From: Oscillospiraceae bacterium | GTDB taxonomy: Bacteria > Bacillota > Clostridia > Oscillospirales > Ruminococcaceae | Length of the DNA: 64,000 nt | Direction of reading: 5' to 3' | Assembly: GCA_004556975.1 (NCBI GenBank) | Contig: SFFD01000004.1 | Location: forward strand, 14,330-78,329 | Shown here: one piece after another, positions 24,631 to 32,936 of the stretch | Layout: each line of letters begins with the position of its first letter | Position numbering within the stretch: position 1 is the first letter of the stretch | Notes under the pieces: generated by a model | Seen by the model: the letters and a program-made list of their open reading frames with translations, nothing else | Told to the model about the DNA's origin: nothing | The model's database searches: none | Program-made: the position numbers and the translations under genes

Positions 24631-24659
24631 TTGACATTCTGTCACAAACCATCTATAAT
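24631..24659 (+). promoter_or_regulatory. Consensus promoter of prfB
   Basis: TTGACA (24631-24636), 17-base spacer, TATAAT (24654-24659). It gives a leader of about 105 bases before prfB. Confidence 0.88.
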
Positions 24660-24711
24660 AGTATTCCGTAAAATGCAGTAGTTTTGCCTGTTTTTATTTC
24701 GGAGGGCGATT

Positions 24712-24723
24712 ATGACTATTTAA
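24712..24723 (+). other. Three-codon leader reading frame before prfB
   Basis: GGAGGG, five bases, then ATG ACT ATT TAA (24712-24723), 47 bases before the prfB start. It has a better-than-average ribosome site for so short a frame. A minimal reading frame that ends in a stop codon read by release factor 2 would be a simple autoregulation device, but this is only an inference. Confidence 0.35.
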
Positions 24724-24770
24724 TAACCAAATTATATTGTAAAACGCTATATTGATTCGGAGGATTTGTA

Positions 24771-25904
24771 ATGCTTGAATTAGAAGAACTGCGCCTGCGC
24801 CTTCTTGGAATGAAGCCGCAGATAGACGACCTTGCAGACGCCCTCGGTCTTGAACAGTGCCGTGCGGAGGTAAGACGCCTTGAAGCACAGCAGGCTGACC
24901 CCGACTTTTGGAATGATGTAGAAACCTCTTCCAAAGTTCAGAAGAAAATGAGCCAGCTTAATAATAAAATTGCTTCTCATAAAGATCTTGAAAACCGCTA
25001 TGACGACGCCATGACGCTTATTGAAATGGCTTCCGAAGAGGATGACCGCGACCTTTACGAAGAAGCCCTTGCCGAAGTTGATAAGCTTGCCGAGGACGTC
25101 GACCGCATTAAACTTACCACCCTGCTTACCGGCGAATATGATGACAGCAACGCCATTCTTACTTTTCATGCCGGAGCCGGCGGCACCGAGGCGCAGGATT
25201 GGTGCCAAATGCTTTACCGCATGTACACTGCCTGGGCAACCCGCCACAATTACAAATACACCCTTGTTGACTGGCTTGACGGCGAAGACGCCGGACTTAA
25301 ATCCGCAACAATTATTGTAGAGGGTGAAAACGCCTACGGCTTTCTTAAATCTGAAAACGGCGTCCATCGCCTTGTTCGTATCTCTCCTTTCGACGCTTCG
25401 GGGCGCCGTCACACCTCTTTTGCTTCTCTTGAAGTAATGCCGGAAATTGAGGACGACAAATCCATTGAAATCCGTGAGGAAGACATTAAAATGGACGTTT
25501 ACCGTGCCTCCGGCGCAGGCGGTCAGAAGGTTAACAAGACCTCCTCTGCCGTTCGTCTTACCCATATTCCCACCGGCATTGTTGTCTGCTCTCAGATCGA
25601 GCGTTCCCAGCACCAGAACCGTGAGGTTTGTATGAATATGCTCCGTTCCAAGCTTGTTGAAATCAAAGAGCGCGAGCACCTTGAAAAAATCGAGGATATC
25701 AAGGGTGTTCAGAAAGAAATTGCATGGGGCAGTCAGATTCGCTCCTATGTTTTCATGCCCTACACCCTTGTTAAGGATCACCGCACCGGCTTTGAAACCG
25801 GAAATATCCAGGCTGTTATGGACGGCGACATTGACGGCTTCATCAATGCCTACCTCAAACAGCTCAGCCGCGGCCACTTTGAAGGCGGCGACGACGCAGA
25901 ATAA
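24771..25904 (+). CDS. prfB: Peptide chain release factor 2
   Basis: A 377-residue class I release factor that ends translation at UGA and UAA. The stop-codon recognition tripeptide SPF is in VRISPFDASGRRH near residue 205 and the catalytic GGQ in SGAGGQKVNKTSS near residue 250. The gene is read without the programmed +1 frameshift found in many bacteria: the codon context at about residue 25 (LADALGLEQCRAEVRRLE) has no in-frame TGA. Ribosome site GGAGG is nine bases before the ATG. A strong terminator follows. Confidence 0.96.
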   Translation: MLELEELRLRLLGMKPQIDDLADALGLEQCRAEVRRLEAQQADPDFWNDVETSSKVQKKMSQLNNKIASHKDLENRYDDAMTLIEMASEEDDRDLYEEALAEVDKLAEDVDRIKLTTLLTGEYDDSNAILTFHAGAGGTEAQDWCQMLYRMYTAWATRHNYKYTLVDWLDGEDAGLKSATIIVEGENAYGFLKSENGVHRLVRISPFDASGRRHTSFASLEVMPEIEDDKSIEIREEDIKMDVYRASGAGGQKVNKTSSAVRLTHIPTGIVVCSQIERSQHQNREVCMNMLRSKLVEIKEREHLEKIEDIKGVQKEIAWGSQIRSYVFMPYTLVKDHRTGFETGNIQAVMDGDIDGFINAYLKQLSRGHFEGGDDAE

Positions 25905-25918
25905 TTAAATTATGCTAT

Positions 25919-25959
25919 AAAGGCAGCCCCGTGCTCGGTTGAGCACGGGGCTGCCTTTT
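25919..25959 (+). terminator. Terminator of prfB built on an inverted TTGAGCAC word
   Basis: An 18-bp stem (AAAGGCAGCCCCGTGCTC) with a 4-nt loop and a closing TTTT. The tip of the stem is GTGCTC-GGTT-GAGCAC, one of several places where the over-represented octamer forms a terminator. Confidence 0.92.
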
Positions 25960-25981
25960 ATGCTGTGACTATTCAGCAGTT

Positions 25982-27619
25982 TTATTTTTCGCGTATGATG
26001 CTAACAAAGTAGTCAACGCTTTGAACAGTTTCTTCCGGATGCAGCGGCGTCACATCGTTTTCGATGATTTCAAAGCCGAGTATTGGCGTTGACGCTATTC
26101 CGCTTGTGCCAACGGTCGCTATAACATCGCCCTGCTCCACCCTGTCGCCAGTATCAACAAGAATCTCTTTGAGGTGGCAGTAAACCGCAGCCGTGCCGTC
26201 GTCGTGCTCTATGATAATTATATTCCCGTAGCCCGAAGAGGTAAGACCAACATTCTTTACCGTGCCGCTCTTTGTAGAAAAGACATCCTCACCCTTAGTC
26301 CCGTCTATATAAACAAACCCTTCGGACGTCCATAAAACGCTGTTCGCATACTTGGTCGGGCGAGCATAATCGGAAGTGAAAATGTCGTAGAAATCCCACT
26401 TGCGGTCGTAGGTGCGGTAGGCGGTTCTTTCGGCGGCGCTTTCTTCCGCTTCGGAAGAAGCTGCTGTGGCGTCAATTTTTATCACGCCGGAATCATCGTC
26501 CGCGGCGCTTTTCGGCGGCTTTTCCGCAGGAATTTCCGGCTGCCGTGCGCCGCTGTCCCCTGCAGGAACTTCAACTTTAATAACGGCGGTTTGCTCACCC
26601 GCGGCAGCTTGCGGAGCCTCCTCCGCATACGCCGCAGTGCCGCAGGCGGTCATGGCAAGCAGCGCCGCCGCGACCAGCACAGCCTCTGCAAGCATGCTTG
26701 TTTTTCGCTTTTTCATGTTCAAAATATCATTCACCCTTTCTTCAAGGGGCGCGGCGGCGAAACTTTGTGCGGCGGCGCTTTGCATCTGCCTTTCGGCAAA
26801 ATCCAAAAGCGTCAGCGCATAGCGCGGAGCATTTTCCGCGCCCAAAAGCCGCAGCGCCCGTTCGTCACAAAATCGTTCCAAATCTCTGTCAAGGTACCTG
26901 AACGCTATCCACACAAACGGATTAAACCACCCGGCGCACACCGCCGCAAGTCCCACCAATCTGACTGCGGCGTCGCGGTAGCGGATATGCACATATTCGT
27001 GCGCCAAAATAAAGCGAAGCTGCTCTTTTTTGCAATCCGGCGGAAGCACGATTTTCGGCTTGATAATGCCTATGCTGAACGGCGAGCATGCCGTGCTGCC
27101 CGTGAGCAGCGCTATTCTGCCGGATTTATCAAAGCTTTGAAGAATTGCGTTTGCGGCGTCGCTTTTTTCGTGCTCAAAGCTGTTGCAGCATCGCAGCATA
27201 TTGGCATGACCTATGCCAAAGTATGCAGCAAGCAGCACCGCTCCGCCTATGTGAAGCGCCGAAAGCACCTGCCAAAAGTCCGTTTTTCGGTTGCTTTGTG
27301 CCGGTCTTTCCGCGCAAGCACCGTTTTGAGCACTGTTTTGCGTTTTTCCTGCAGCTTGAGCAGCGTACTGCGGCGCTGCAAAATCCGCTGCGCCTTCCCC
27401 GTGCTCAAGTCCCTCGTTTACATAAGCTGATGAAACGGCTTTTGCCGGAAAAACGCTTATGTGCGTTGTCACTTCCACCGGAATGAGCACACGAACGAGC
27501 ACCAAAAACCACAGCGCCGCAAATACCCCGGGCGGCACCCTCTTTTTAAGCACGCGCCGCAGCAAAAGCAAGATTACGGCCGCAGCCGCCGCGCCAAGGT
27601 TGGCATAAATCACGCTCAT
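25982..27619 (-). CDS. BlaR1/MecR1-like M56 metallopeptidase fused to a degenerate LytM domain
   Basis: A 545-residue membrane protein. The N-terminal half has four membrane segments (first AAAAAVILLLLRRVL, second FAALWFLVLVRVLIPV) and the M56 zinc motif HEYVHIRYRD near residue 200, as in antibiotic sensors BlaR1/MecR1. A last membrane segment (about 310-330) is followed by an Ala/Glu-rich linker and a LytM/M23-like domain (about 430-540) instead of the penicillin-binding domain. That domain keeps GYGNIIIIEHDDG and AVYCHLKEIL but lacks the HxxxD and HxH zinc ligands (GFEI replaces HFEI), so it is probably a binding domain. It overlaps the repressor gene by 4 bases. Confidence 0.88.
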   Translation of the reverse strand: MSVIYANLGAAAAAVILLLLRRVLKKRVPPGVFAALWFLVLVRVLIPVEVTTHISVFPAKAVSSAYVNEGLEHGEGAADFAAPQYAAQAAGKTQNSAQNGACAERPAQSNRKTDFWQVLSALHIGGAVLLAAYFGIGHANMLRCCNSFEHEKSDAANAILQSFDKSGRIALLTGSTACSPFSIGIIKPKIVLPPDCKKEQLRFILAHEYVHIRYRDAAVRLVGLAAVCAGWFNPFVWIAFRYLDRDLERFCDERALRLLGAENAPRYALTLLDFAERQMQSAAAQSFAAAPLEERVNDILNMKKRKTSMLAEAVLVAAALLAMTACGTAAYAEEAPQAAAGEQTAVIKVEVPAGDSGARQPEIPAEKPPKSAADDDSGVIKIDATAASSEAEESAAERTAYRTYDRKWDFYDIFTSDYARPTKYANSVLWTSEGFVYIDGTKGEDVFSTKSGTVKNVGLTSSGYGNIIIIEHDDGTAAVYCHLKEILVDTGDRVEQGDVIATVGTSGIASTPILGFEIIENDVTPLHPEETVQSVDYFVSIIREK

Positions 27620-27984
27620 TTTGCTTTTTCCGCCTTTTCGGCGGCCTCCCGCAGTGCAGAAAGCTGCTCTGCGCTTATTTTACCACTGCTCACCAGTGCG
27701 GAAACAAGCAAATCCGGCTCGCCGCAGAAAAGCCTGTCTATGAGCTCTTGAGTTTCTGCGCTCTGCACCTCCGCGCGGCTTACCGCGGCGGTGCACACAA
27801 ACCCCGGCTCGCTGCGTATTACCGCTCCTTTTTCTACGCATTTTTTGATTACGGTATATGTGGTGGTTTTGCTCCAGCCGGCGTTTTGTGCCATTGCGGC
27901 GGCAATTTCCTTTGCGGTTGTCTCGCCCTTTGACCAGATTATCTCCATCACCTTAAGTTCGGACGGAAAAAGTTTTTCCTGCAT
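27616..27984 (-). CDS. BlaI/MecI-family transcriptional repressor
   Basis: A 122-residue winged-helix repressor: ELKVMEIIWSKGETTAKEIA, then GWSKTTTYTVIKKCVEKGAV and a C-terminal dimerisation helix region. The family is cleaved by the partner M56 receptor when the cell-wall signal arrives. It is the first gene of the pair and overlaps the receptor gene by 4 bases (ATGA type). Repeated TAGAAT/ATTCTA half-sites directly upstream are the probable operator, so the pair is likely autoregulated. Confidence 0.9.
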   Translation of the reverse strand: MQEKLFPSELKVMEIIWSKGETTAKEIAAAMAQNAGWSKTTTYTVIKKCVEKGAVIRSEPGFVCTAAVSRAEVQSAETQELIDRLFCGEPDLLVSALVSSGKISAEQLSALREAAEKAEKAK

Positions 27985-27995
27985 TAGGGTTCCTC

Positions 27996-28046
27996 CATTC
28001 TATCACAGTAGAATTCTACTGTCTATATTCTATCATAATAGAATAC
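27996..28046 (-). promoter_or_regulatory. Probable BlaI-type operator, overlapping dyads
   Basis: Contains the perfect 18-bp palindrome ACAGTAGAATTCTACTGT (28005-28022) and a second dyad TATTCTAT-N4-ATAGAATA (28026-28045), with a further ATTCTA at 27997. The half-site TAGAAT/ATTCTA recurs five times just upstream of the repressor start, the usual place for an autoregulatory operator. Confidence 0.75.
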
Positions 28047-28106
28047 GTTTGTCAACAGCCTTGCTGAAAAATCCCGAAAACACTTCAGAAAAGGCGATTA
28101 TGCCGC

Positions 28107-28135
28107 TTGACAAGGGCTTTTTCTTCTGTTATAAT
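28107..28135 (+). promoter_or_regulatory. Promoter of the rpsF-ssb-rpsR operon
   Basis: TTGACA (28107-28112), 17-base spacer, TATAAT (28130-28135), 84 bases before rpsF. Confidence 0.9.
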
Positions 28136-28157
28136 CAACAATGTTGCTTTATGTATT

Positions 28158-28200
28158 TAAAGGCGACCATCCTTGCTCCGCAAAGCGGGGCCAAAGTCCA
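28158..28200 (+). promoter_or_regulatory. Structured rpsF leader, possible S6:S18 binding site
   Basis: The leader contains a stem GCTCCGC-AAA-GCGGGGC (28174-28190) inside a weaker outer pairing of GAC with GTC. S6-S18 complexes bind an rpsF leader hairpin with an internal CCG in many bacteria; the fit here is suggestive only. Confidence 0.35.
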
Positions 28201-28218
28201 AAAGGAGGTGTATCAAAG

Positions 28219-28512
28219 ATGGCAAAGATTTCTCAGAGTTATGAAACCGTTATGGTTTTCAGCTGCAAGAATGAGGAAGCAATCCCTGCTCTCGTTGAAA
28301 AGTTCACCACTCTTATTTCCGAAAACGCTACCGTTGACGGAGTTGAGGAATGGGGCAAACGCAGACTTGCTTATCCCATCAATTATGAGACTGAAGGTTA
28401 TTATGTACTGGTCAATTTCACCAGCGCTCCTTCTTTCCCGGCAGAGCTCGACCGTATCTACAACATCACCGACGGCGTTATCCGTTCTTTGATTGTTGCA
28501 AAAGCAGAATAA
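28219..28512 (+). CDS. rpsF: 30S ribosomal protein S6
   Basis: A 97-residue S6: MAKISQSYETVMVFSCKNEE at the start, WGKRRLAYPINYETEGYYVL in the RNA-binding region and the closing IYNITDGVIRSLIVAK. It binds the central domain of 16S rRNA together with S18. The start at 28219 is set by AAAGGAGG; a frame extending 26 codons upstream runs through the structured leader. It heads the conserved rpsF-ssb-rpsR operon. Confidence 0.96.
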   Translation: MAKISQSYETVMVFSCKNEEAIPALVEKFTTLISENATVDGVEEWGKRRLAYPINYETEGYYVLVNFTSAPSFPAELDRIYNITDGVIRSLIVAKAE

Positions 28513-28524
28513 GGAGGATATCCT

Positions 28525-28989
28525 ATGAACAAAGTGGTACTTCTTGGAAGACTGGCTGCTGACCCCGAACTTCGTCAGACCCCCAACGGCATTACTGTTA
28601 CCAGCTTTACCATTGCCGTTGACCGCCAATATTCAAAAGGCCCCGACCGTCAGACCGACTGGATTGACATTGTTGCCTGGAGGAACACCGCGGAGTTCGT
28701 CTGCAAGTATTTCCAGAAAGGCTCGCCCATCGTTATAGAGGGTTCCATCCAGACCAGAACTTATGAAGATAAGAGCGGTCAAAAGCGCAAAGCCGTTGAG
28801 GTGCAGGCGGAAAATGTTGAATTTGTTCCCCGCGCTAAGGAGCAATCCGCCGGCAGCGCACCCGCTGCTTTCCGCGCACCGGAAAGAGCAGAATTTGCTC
28901 CGCCCGTGCCGGACCCCGCACCTGTCGCATATTCCGCAGGTGAAGCCGACGACTTTACCGTTGTTGATGACGAGGATCTTCCTTTCTGA
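28525..28989 (+). CDS. ssb: Single-stranded DNA-binding protein
   Basis: A 154-residue SSB. The OB fold covers residues 1-105 (MNKVVLLGRLAADPELRQTP, then DWIDIVAWRNTAEFV and GSIQTRTYEDKSGQKR). A Pro/Ala-rich linker (about 110-140) leads to the acidic tip DDEDLPF, the conserved docking peptide for replication and repair partners. AAGGAGG precedes the ATG and the gene lies 12 bases after rpsF. Confidence 0.97.
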   Translation: MNKVVLLGRLAADPELRQTPNGITVTSFTIAVDRQYSKGPDRQTDWIDIVAWRNTAEFVCKYFQKGSPIVIEGSIQTRTYEDKSGQKRKAVEVQAENVEFVPRAKEQSAGSAPAAFRAPERAEFAPPVPDPAPVAYSAGEADDFTVVDDEDLPF

Positions 28990-29044
28990 AAATCCACAGA
29001 GCTATTCTTGTAATTAACTGAAAATCTATAAAGGAGGATTTATC

Positions 29045-29299
29045 ATGGAAAGATCTGAAAAACCTGAAAGACCCATGAACCGTAACCGCCGCAGCCGCAA
29101 AAAGGTTTGCGCATTCTGCGTTGACAAAATTGCACAGATTGACTATAAAGACGTTCCGCGCCTTAGAAGATTTCTTTCTGAAAGAGGCAAAATCATTCCC
29201 AGAAGAGTTACCGGAACCTGCGCACGCCATCAGCGCCAGCTGACCACCGCTATTAAACGCGCCCGTCATCTTGCGTTTCTGCCCTATGTTTCCGACTGA
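29045..29299 (+). CDS. rpsR: 30S ribosomal protein S18
   Basis: An 84-residue S18 with the conserved core IDYKDVPRLRRFLSERGKII and TGTCARHQRQLTTAIKRAR. The N-terminus contains two cysteines (KVCAFCVDK), and with C57 this is a zinc-containing (C+) type of S18 rather than the zinc-free type. It is the last gene of the rpsF-ssb-rpsR operon, 55 bases after ssb, and is followed by a terminator. Confidence 0.97.
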   Translation: MERSEKPERPMNRNRRSRKKVCAFCVDKIAQIDYKDVPRLRRFLSERGKIIPRRVTGTCARHQRQLTTAIKRARHLAFLPYVSD

Positions 29300-29326
29300 T
29301 ATTTCGGAAAATACGGAACAAAAATT

Positions 29327-29351
29327 ACGCCCCGTAATGGGGCGTTTTTTT
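29327..29351 (+). terminator. Terminator of the rpsF-ssb-rpsR operon
   Basis: ACGCCCC, loop GTAAT, GGGGCGT followed by a run of T, 27 bases past rpsR. Confidence 0.9.
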
Positions 29352-29369
29352 GTATTTACGTGCAAAACA

Positions 29370-29402
29370 AAGTGCCCGTGTTTAAAACAAACACGGGCAC
29401 TT
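29370..29402 (-). terminator. Terminator of the htrA-like gene
   Basis: AAGTGCCCGTGTTT and its complement around a 5-nt loop, with TTTGTTTTG following on the minus strand, 25 bases past the protease stop. Confidence 0.82.
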
Positions 29403-29427
29403 CAATATATTGCTTTAAGCCTTTCTG

Positions 29428-30801
29428 TCAGCCGCCGAAACCGCCGAATCCCGGAATTCCATAGCCGTAGCTATAATATCTTCCGCCCTGCTGGCTCTGC
29501 TGATTCTGCTCTGTTTGCTGTTCGTTTGCAAGAGCGGACTGAATGTTTTCGCCGACGGTAACGTCAATTTCAATGGTGCTGCCGCTGCGGTATACCGTAA
29601 GCTTAAGAACATCTCCGGATGAAGCTTCGCTTACCACGTCAACAAGGTCGCCGCTGGAGGTAATCTCTCTGTCGCCCGCCTTTGTGATAATGTCATTCAC
29701 CTGAAGTCCGGCTTTTTCTGCAGGGCTGCCCTCCGTAATGCTCTTGACCGCCGCGCCTTTCGGAAGGCCGTAACCCTGGGTTTCTTCGCTTACATCACCC
29801 ACGGATACGCCTATATAAGGCTTTGCAATATATCCGTTTTCAATAATGCTTTTTATAATTCCGTAAACTCTGTTCATCGGAATTGCAAATCCGATATTGT
29901 CAATGGATGCTTCAGAGCTTGAAGAACTTGAATATTTAGCGTTGGTAATGCCTATAACCTCGCCGTACATATTGAACAGCGCGCCGCCGGAGTTGCCGGA
30001 GTTAATGGCGCAGTCCGTCTGAATAAGATCCATAGTAACACCGCTTGAAAGGGTGATTTCTCTGTCAAGCGCGCTTACCGCGCCCGCAGTAAGAGAAAAT
30101 GTAAGCTCGCCGAGAGGGTTGCCTATGGCAACTACGCTGTCGCCAACATTCATATTATCAGAATCGCCTATTACAACCGGGGAAAGCCCCTCCGCTTCAA
30201 TCTTCAGTACCGCGACATCGTTACTCTCATCATAGCCTATAACGGTTGCGCTGTAGCTTTCTCCTGAATAGGTAGTAACCTTTATTGAAGCGGCATCTTC
30301 AATTACATGATAGTTTGTTACAATATATCCGTCATCCGAAATAATGAATCCGGAACCCGAAACCGCTGCCATTGTCTGATAGCCCCAGAAGTTAGTAGAG
30401 GTTATTGATGTTGTAATGCCCACGGTTGAATTTACGTTCTGTGCGTAAACTTCCGCAGCGCTGAGTTCTTTTGATGTGTCAATATTCTTTACATCAAGCA
30501 CGGTATTTCCCCTTGTGCCCTGAAAAACGGTAGAAGTGCCTGACGATCCGGAGCTTTTCGGAGCAAGCTTTGCGCCGACAAAGCCTCCGCAAGCTCCTCC
30601 TACCATTGCGCAGCAAAGAGCCAATGCAACAATTTTGACGGCGACACCGCCCTTTTTGTGCTTTTCGGGCGTTTTGCAGTTTTGCGGTGTCTGTTGAGTC
30701 TGATACTCAAAGGAAGGATTCTGTGCGGCGCCCCCTTCATTCATAAAATTATTATAGCTTACATGCTGGTTTTCATAACCGTTGTTCATTTCTTCGTTCA
30801 T
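29428..30801 (-). CDS. htrA: HtrA/DegP-like membrane-anchored serine protease
   Basis: A 457-residue S1C protease. A cytoplasmic Asn/Gln-rich N-terminus (1-50) precedes one membrane segment (VAVKIVALALCCAMVGGACG, about 53-75), so the protease faces outside. The catalytic triad is visible: His in VTNYHVIED, Asp in ESNDVAVLKIE and Ser in INSGNSGGALFNM. A PDZ domain (about 325-420) follows, with PYIGVSVGDV and KAGLQVNDIITKAGDREI, and the tail is Gln/Gly/Tyr rich. It would degrade or refold damaged envelope proteins. Next to it, divergently, lies a two-component system that could control envelope stress genes. Confidence 0.93.
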   Translation of the reverse strand: MNEEMNNGYENQHVSYNNFMNEGGAAQNPSFEYQTQQTPQNCKTPEKHKKGGVAVKIVALALCCAMVGGACGGFVGAKLAPKSSGSSGTSTVFQGTRGNTVLDVKNIDTSKELSAAEVYAQNVNSTVGITTSITSTNFWGYQTMAAVSGSGFIISDDGYIVTNYHVIEDAASIKVTTYSGESYSATVIGYDESNDVAVLKIEAEGLSPVVIGDSDNMNVGDSVVAIGNPLGELTFSLTAGAVSALDREITLSSGVTMDLIQTDCAINSGNSGGALFNMYGEVIGITNAKYSSSSSSEASIDNIGFAIPMNRVYGIIKSIIENGYIAKPYIGVSVGDVSEETQGYGLPKGAAVKSITEGSPAEKAGLQVNDIITKAGDREITSSGDLVDVVSEASSGDVLKLTVYRSGSTIEIDVTVGENIQSALANEQQTEQNQQSQQGGRYYSYGYGIPGFGGFGG

Positions 30802-31019
30802 ACTTATACTGCCTCCGTTTTATATTTTCAAGCCGCCGTGCGGCTTCTGTATTTCTTACTGCAGTTATATAATAATTCCAAAAGCTGAAAATAAGCTGAA
30901 AAAATCGTTTAACGATTTGTAAATAAAAATTGTATGTTTTTTTGCCGAAAAAAATGCTGTTTTCAGCTTTATTTCAGTTTACAAAGCTATTATAATAATA
31001 TAGAAAAGAGGTAATTTCT

Positions 31020-31697
31020 ATGAAAATACTTATTATAGAGGACGAAAAGCTGCTTGCAGATTCCCTGAAAGCGCTTCTTGAGAAAAAAGGCTTTGACGTA
31101 GAGTGCGTCTATGACGGTGAAAGCGGTGCCGAATATGCCGAAACCGGCGTTTACGACTTGCTTATTCTTGATGTAATGATGCCTAAAATGGACGGATTTG
31201 AGGTAGCGCGCAGCGTTCGCGCAAAGCGCTGCGGCACACCGATTCTTATGCTTACCGCACGTTCGGGATTGGAGGACAGAATTCGCGGGCTTAACGCCGG
31301 CGCGGATTATTACCTTACAAAGCCGTTTGATACAAGGGAGCTTCTTGCCTGCGTAAACGCTCTTTTGCGCCGTCAGGGCGGTCAGGTGGACGAGCTTTCT
31401 TTGGGCAACACCGCCCTGGATTTGTCCTCCTGCACACTTATATGCGGAGAAAACAGCGTTCGCCTTTCGGCAAAGGAATTTGATATAATGCGCTTTTTGC
31501 TGCAGTCAAAGGACGCGGTTCTTTCAAAAGAAGTTATTCTTGCAAAGGTGTGGGGATATGATTCCAACGCGGTAGAAAACCATGTTGAGGTTTATGTGGG
31601 CTTTTTGCGTAAAAAGCTTGCCGCCATAGGCTCAAACGTGCGTATTGAAGCCGTTCGCCGCCTTGGGTACCGTTTGGAGGTTGATGAATCTTGCTGA
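31020..31697 (+). CDS. OmpR/PhoB-family response regulator
   Basis: A 225-residue response regulator: receiver domain with acidic pair EDE near residue 8, phosphoacceptor Asp in LLILDVMMPKMDGF (about residue 51), Thr in MLTARSG and Lys in YLTKPFD; then a winged-helix DNA-binding domain (LSAKEFDIMRFLLQSKDAVL, and AVENHVEVYVGFLRKKL). AGAGG precedes the ATG. It overlaps the kinase gene by 7 bases and is divergent from htrA across 218 bases, which suggests but does not prove regulation of the protease. Confidence 0.94.
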   Translation: MKILIIEDEKLLADSLKALLEKKGFDVECVYDGESGAEYAETGVYDLLILDVMMPKMDGFEVARSVRAKRCGTPILMLTARSGLEDRIRGLNAGADYYLTKPFDTRELLACVNALLRRQGGQVDELSLGNTALDLSSCTLICGENSVRLSAKEFDIMRFLLQSKDAVLSKEVILAKVWGYDSNAVENHVEVYVGFLRKKLAAIGSNVRIEAVRRLGYRLEVDESC

Positions 31698-32899
31698 AAA
31701 ATCTTCGTGTTAAATTTGTTTTCATAAATATGCTTATCGTTGCGGTTATGCTTTCGTCGGTTTTTGGCTTTGTCTATCATTCCACAAAAGCGAACCTTGA
31801 AAGCGAAAGCGTCAGTATGATGCAATCCATTGCCAAAAACCCGCTTTATCTTATGGATATAAGCGAACAGATTCAGGGGGTGCGCCTTCCTTACTTTGTT
31901 CTTCAGATAAACTCCCGCGGCAGTTTAATTGCAGCCGGCGGCGGATATTACGACCTTTCCGACAAAAGCTTTCTTGAGGAGCTGCTGCGAAAAGCGCTGC
32001 TTTCCGAAAAATCGGTAGGAGTTATAGACGAATATAATCTTCGGTTTTACCGCACCGCGGCAAGCAGCCGCATTTCAATAGTATTCGCTGATATTACAAG
32101 TGAAAAAAGCACGCTTTTAAGCCTTTTGCGAGCCTTGCTTTTCATCGGCTCCGGCGCCTTTATCGTATTTTTCGGAATAAGCGTTTTTCTTTCCCGCTGG
32201 GCAATAAAGCCGGTAGAAACCGCGTGGCGGCAGCAACGGCAATTTGTTGCAGACGCTTCGCACGAGCTTAAAACGCCTCTTACTGTCATTATGACGAATG
32301 CGGAACTTTTGCAAAGCTCCGGCTATGATGAAAAAAGCCGCAAAAGCTTTGCCGACAGCATTCTTGTAATGTCAAAACAGATGCGCGGCCTTGTGGAAGA
32401 GCTTTTGGAACTTGCACGGGCAGACAGCGGTCAGAATCTTCCGCCGTTTGAAAAGTTTGATTACAGCGCAGTCGTAAAAAACGCCGTTCTTCCCTTTGAA
32501 CCTGTGTTTTTTGAGAAAGGAATTGAACTTTCTTCCGAAATTCAGGACGGAATTTTTTTAAACGGCGATAAAGAGCACCTTCGCCAGGTGCTTGAAATTT
32601 TTCTTGATAACGCGCAAAAATACGCTTCCGTTCCCGGAAGCGCAGCCGTAAAACTTGGGCGCTGCGGCAAAAACCGCTGTCGCCTTTCTGTTCTTAACAC
32701 CGGCGAAGCCATTTCGCCGGAAGATTTAAAAAATATTTTCAAACGGTTTTACCGCGTTGATAAAGCACGAAGCCGCGACGGAAGCTTCGGCCTTGGGCTT
32801 TCCATTGCGGAAAGCATTGTTCTGCGTCACCGCGGAAAAATCTGGGCAGAAAGCAAAAACGGAGTAAACACCTTTTTTGCCGAACTTCCGACGGCATAA
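31691..32899 (+). CDS. Membrane sensor histidine kinase
   Basis: A 402-residue kinase with two membrane segments (about 8-30, KFVFINMLIVAVMLSSVFGF; and 135-160, LFIGSGAFIVFFGISVFLSR) around an extracytoplasmic sensor of about 100 residues. The HisKA phosphoacceptor is in FVADASHELKTPLTV near residue 190. The ATPase domain has the N box LDNAQKYAS, F box and GLGLSIAESIV. No HAMP domain is obvious. The start is a TTG at 31691 overlapping the regulator's stop, ten bases after GGAGG. Confidence 0.93.
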   Translation: MLKNLRVKFVFINMLIVAVMLSSVFGFVYHSTKANLESESVSMMQSIAKNPLYLMDISEQIQGVRLPYFVLQINSRGSLIAAGGGYYDLSDKSFLEELLRKALLSEKSVGVIDEYNLRFYRTAASSRISIVFADITSEKSTLLSLLRALLFIGSGAFIVFFGISVFLSRWAIKPVETAWRQQRQFVADASHELKTPLTVIMTNAELLQSSGYDEKSRKSFADSILVMSKQMRGLVEELLELARADSGQNLPPFEKFDYSAVVKNAVLPFEPVFFEKGIELSSEIQDGIFLNGDKEHLRQVLEIFLDNAQKYASVPGSAAVKLGRCGKNRCRLSVLNTGEAISPEDLKNIFKRFYRVDKARSRDGSFGLGLSIAESIVLRHRGKIWAESKNGVNTFFAELPTA

Positions 32900-32901
32900 G
32901 C

Positions 32902-32936
32902 AAAATCGGCAGGAACAGAGTTCCTGCCGATTTTTT
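32902..32936. terminator. Bidirectional terminator between kinase gene and convergent gene
   Basis: AAAATCGGCAGGAAC, loop AGA, GTTCCTGCCGATTTTTT. It separates the plus-strand kinase from the minus-strand cytidylate kinase-like gene. Confidence 0.9.

Noticed and set aside
24771..24860. Programmed +1 frameshift site in prfB
   Set aside because: The frame is continuous from the ATG and no in-frame TGA with a CTT-TGA context is present near codon 25.
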